DNA of 64,000 bases, taken from NCBI RefSeq assembly GCF_001704415.2, contig NC_030826.1:55571362-55635361 (forward strand). Direction: 5' to 3'. Origin of the DNA: Capra hircus (Eukaryota; Chordata; Mammalia; Artiodactyla; Bovidae). The notes under the pieces were generated by a model, which worked only from the letters and a program-made list of their open reading frames with translations, was not told where the DNA came from and ran no database searches. Shown piece after piece: positions 63,891-64,000 of this stretch. How positions within the stretch are numbered: position 1 is the first letter of the stretch; each line of letters starts with the position of its first letter. The position numbers were made by a program, and so were the translations under genes.

Positions 63891-64000
63891 ACAAGCAAAA
63901 GAACCCAAACTTCCAGGAATGAAACGCCCAGCGGTTTCTTTCTCTCACAGTTTACTGGGTTCTGCCAAGAATGCGGCGGGGGAGGGGGCGCGAGTCCCAC

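Noticed and set aside
1..64000. An undescribed multigene system
   Set aside because: All confidently coding exons belong to known families in conserved synteny. No cluster of unknown genes or unusual regulatory architecture beyond the individual findings was seen.

Overview
The window is nuclear DNA from a ruminant, most likely a bovid (cattle, sheep, goat or a relative). It has split genes with GT-AG introns, CpG-island promoters, and dense SINEs of the Bov-tA/BovA and CHR (tRNA-Glu-like) types plus BovB LINEs. Bov-tA and Bov-A2 SINEs are ruminant-specific. The gene content matches the block orthologous to human 17q25.1, read in reverse: (SLC16A5 side) - TRIM80 - KCTD2 - ATP5PD - tRNA-Arg cluster - MRPL58.

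Layout. 1-2.2 kb is a very long CA-rich compound microsatellite running off the left edge. 2.2-5.2 kb is non-repetitive C-rich sequence, followed by an isolated CpG island at about 5.25-5.87 kb, which I infer to be the SLC16A5 promoter. 6-19.6 kb is gene-poor and full of repeats: an old L1, two LTR-like segments and many SINEs. 19.6-25.0 kb (minus) holds a complete six-exon RING/B-box/coiled-coil/PRY-SPRY gene, called TRIM80 from architecture and synteny. 25-31.7 kb is SINE-rich intergenic sequence. 31.7-45.7 kb (minus) is KCTD2, all six coding exons. 45.3-46.1 kb is a CpG island serving KCTD2 and ATP5PD head to head. 47.4-50.65 kb (plus) holds the five coding exons of ATP5PD. 54.3-55.8 kb carries four tRNA-Arg genes (three CCT, one TCG). 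56.9-60.8 kb is a nest of L1, Bov-tA and two opposed BovB LINEs. 62.5-63.4 kb (minus) holds the last three coding exons of MRPL58, whose 5' part lies beyond the right edge.

The genes are neighbours by conserved synteny rather than an operon. ATP5PD (ATP synthase peripheral stalk) and MRPL58 (mitoribosomal peptidyl-tRNA hydrolase) both act in mitochondria. KCTD2 is a BTB protein of the Cullin-3 adaptor type, and TRIM80 is a predicted RING E3 ligase. I found no evidence of an undescribed multigene system. The observations most worth checking are the intact TRIM80 frame (a pseudogene in human, as I recall) with a GC-AG intron and almost no 3' UTR, a roughly 0.9 kb BovB inverted repeat, a SINE copy duplicated in inverted orientation with its flank, a U2 snRNA fragment with target-site duplications, and two minisatellites flanking KCTD2 exon 5. 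Exon ends were read by eye from splice signals and frame. Repeat boundaries are approximate and family names are from memory.
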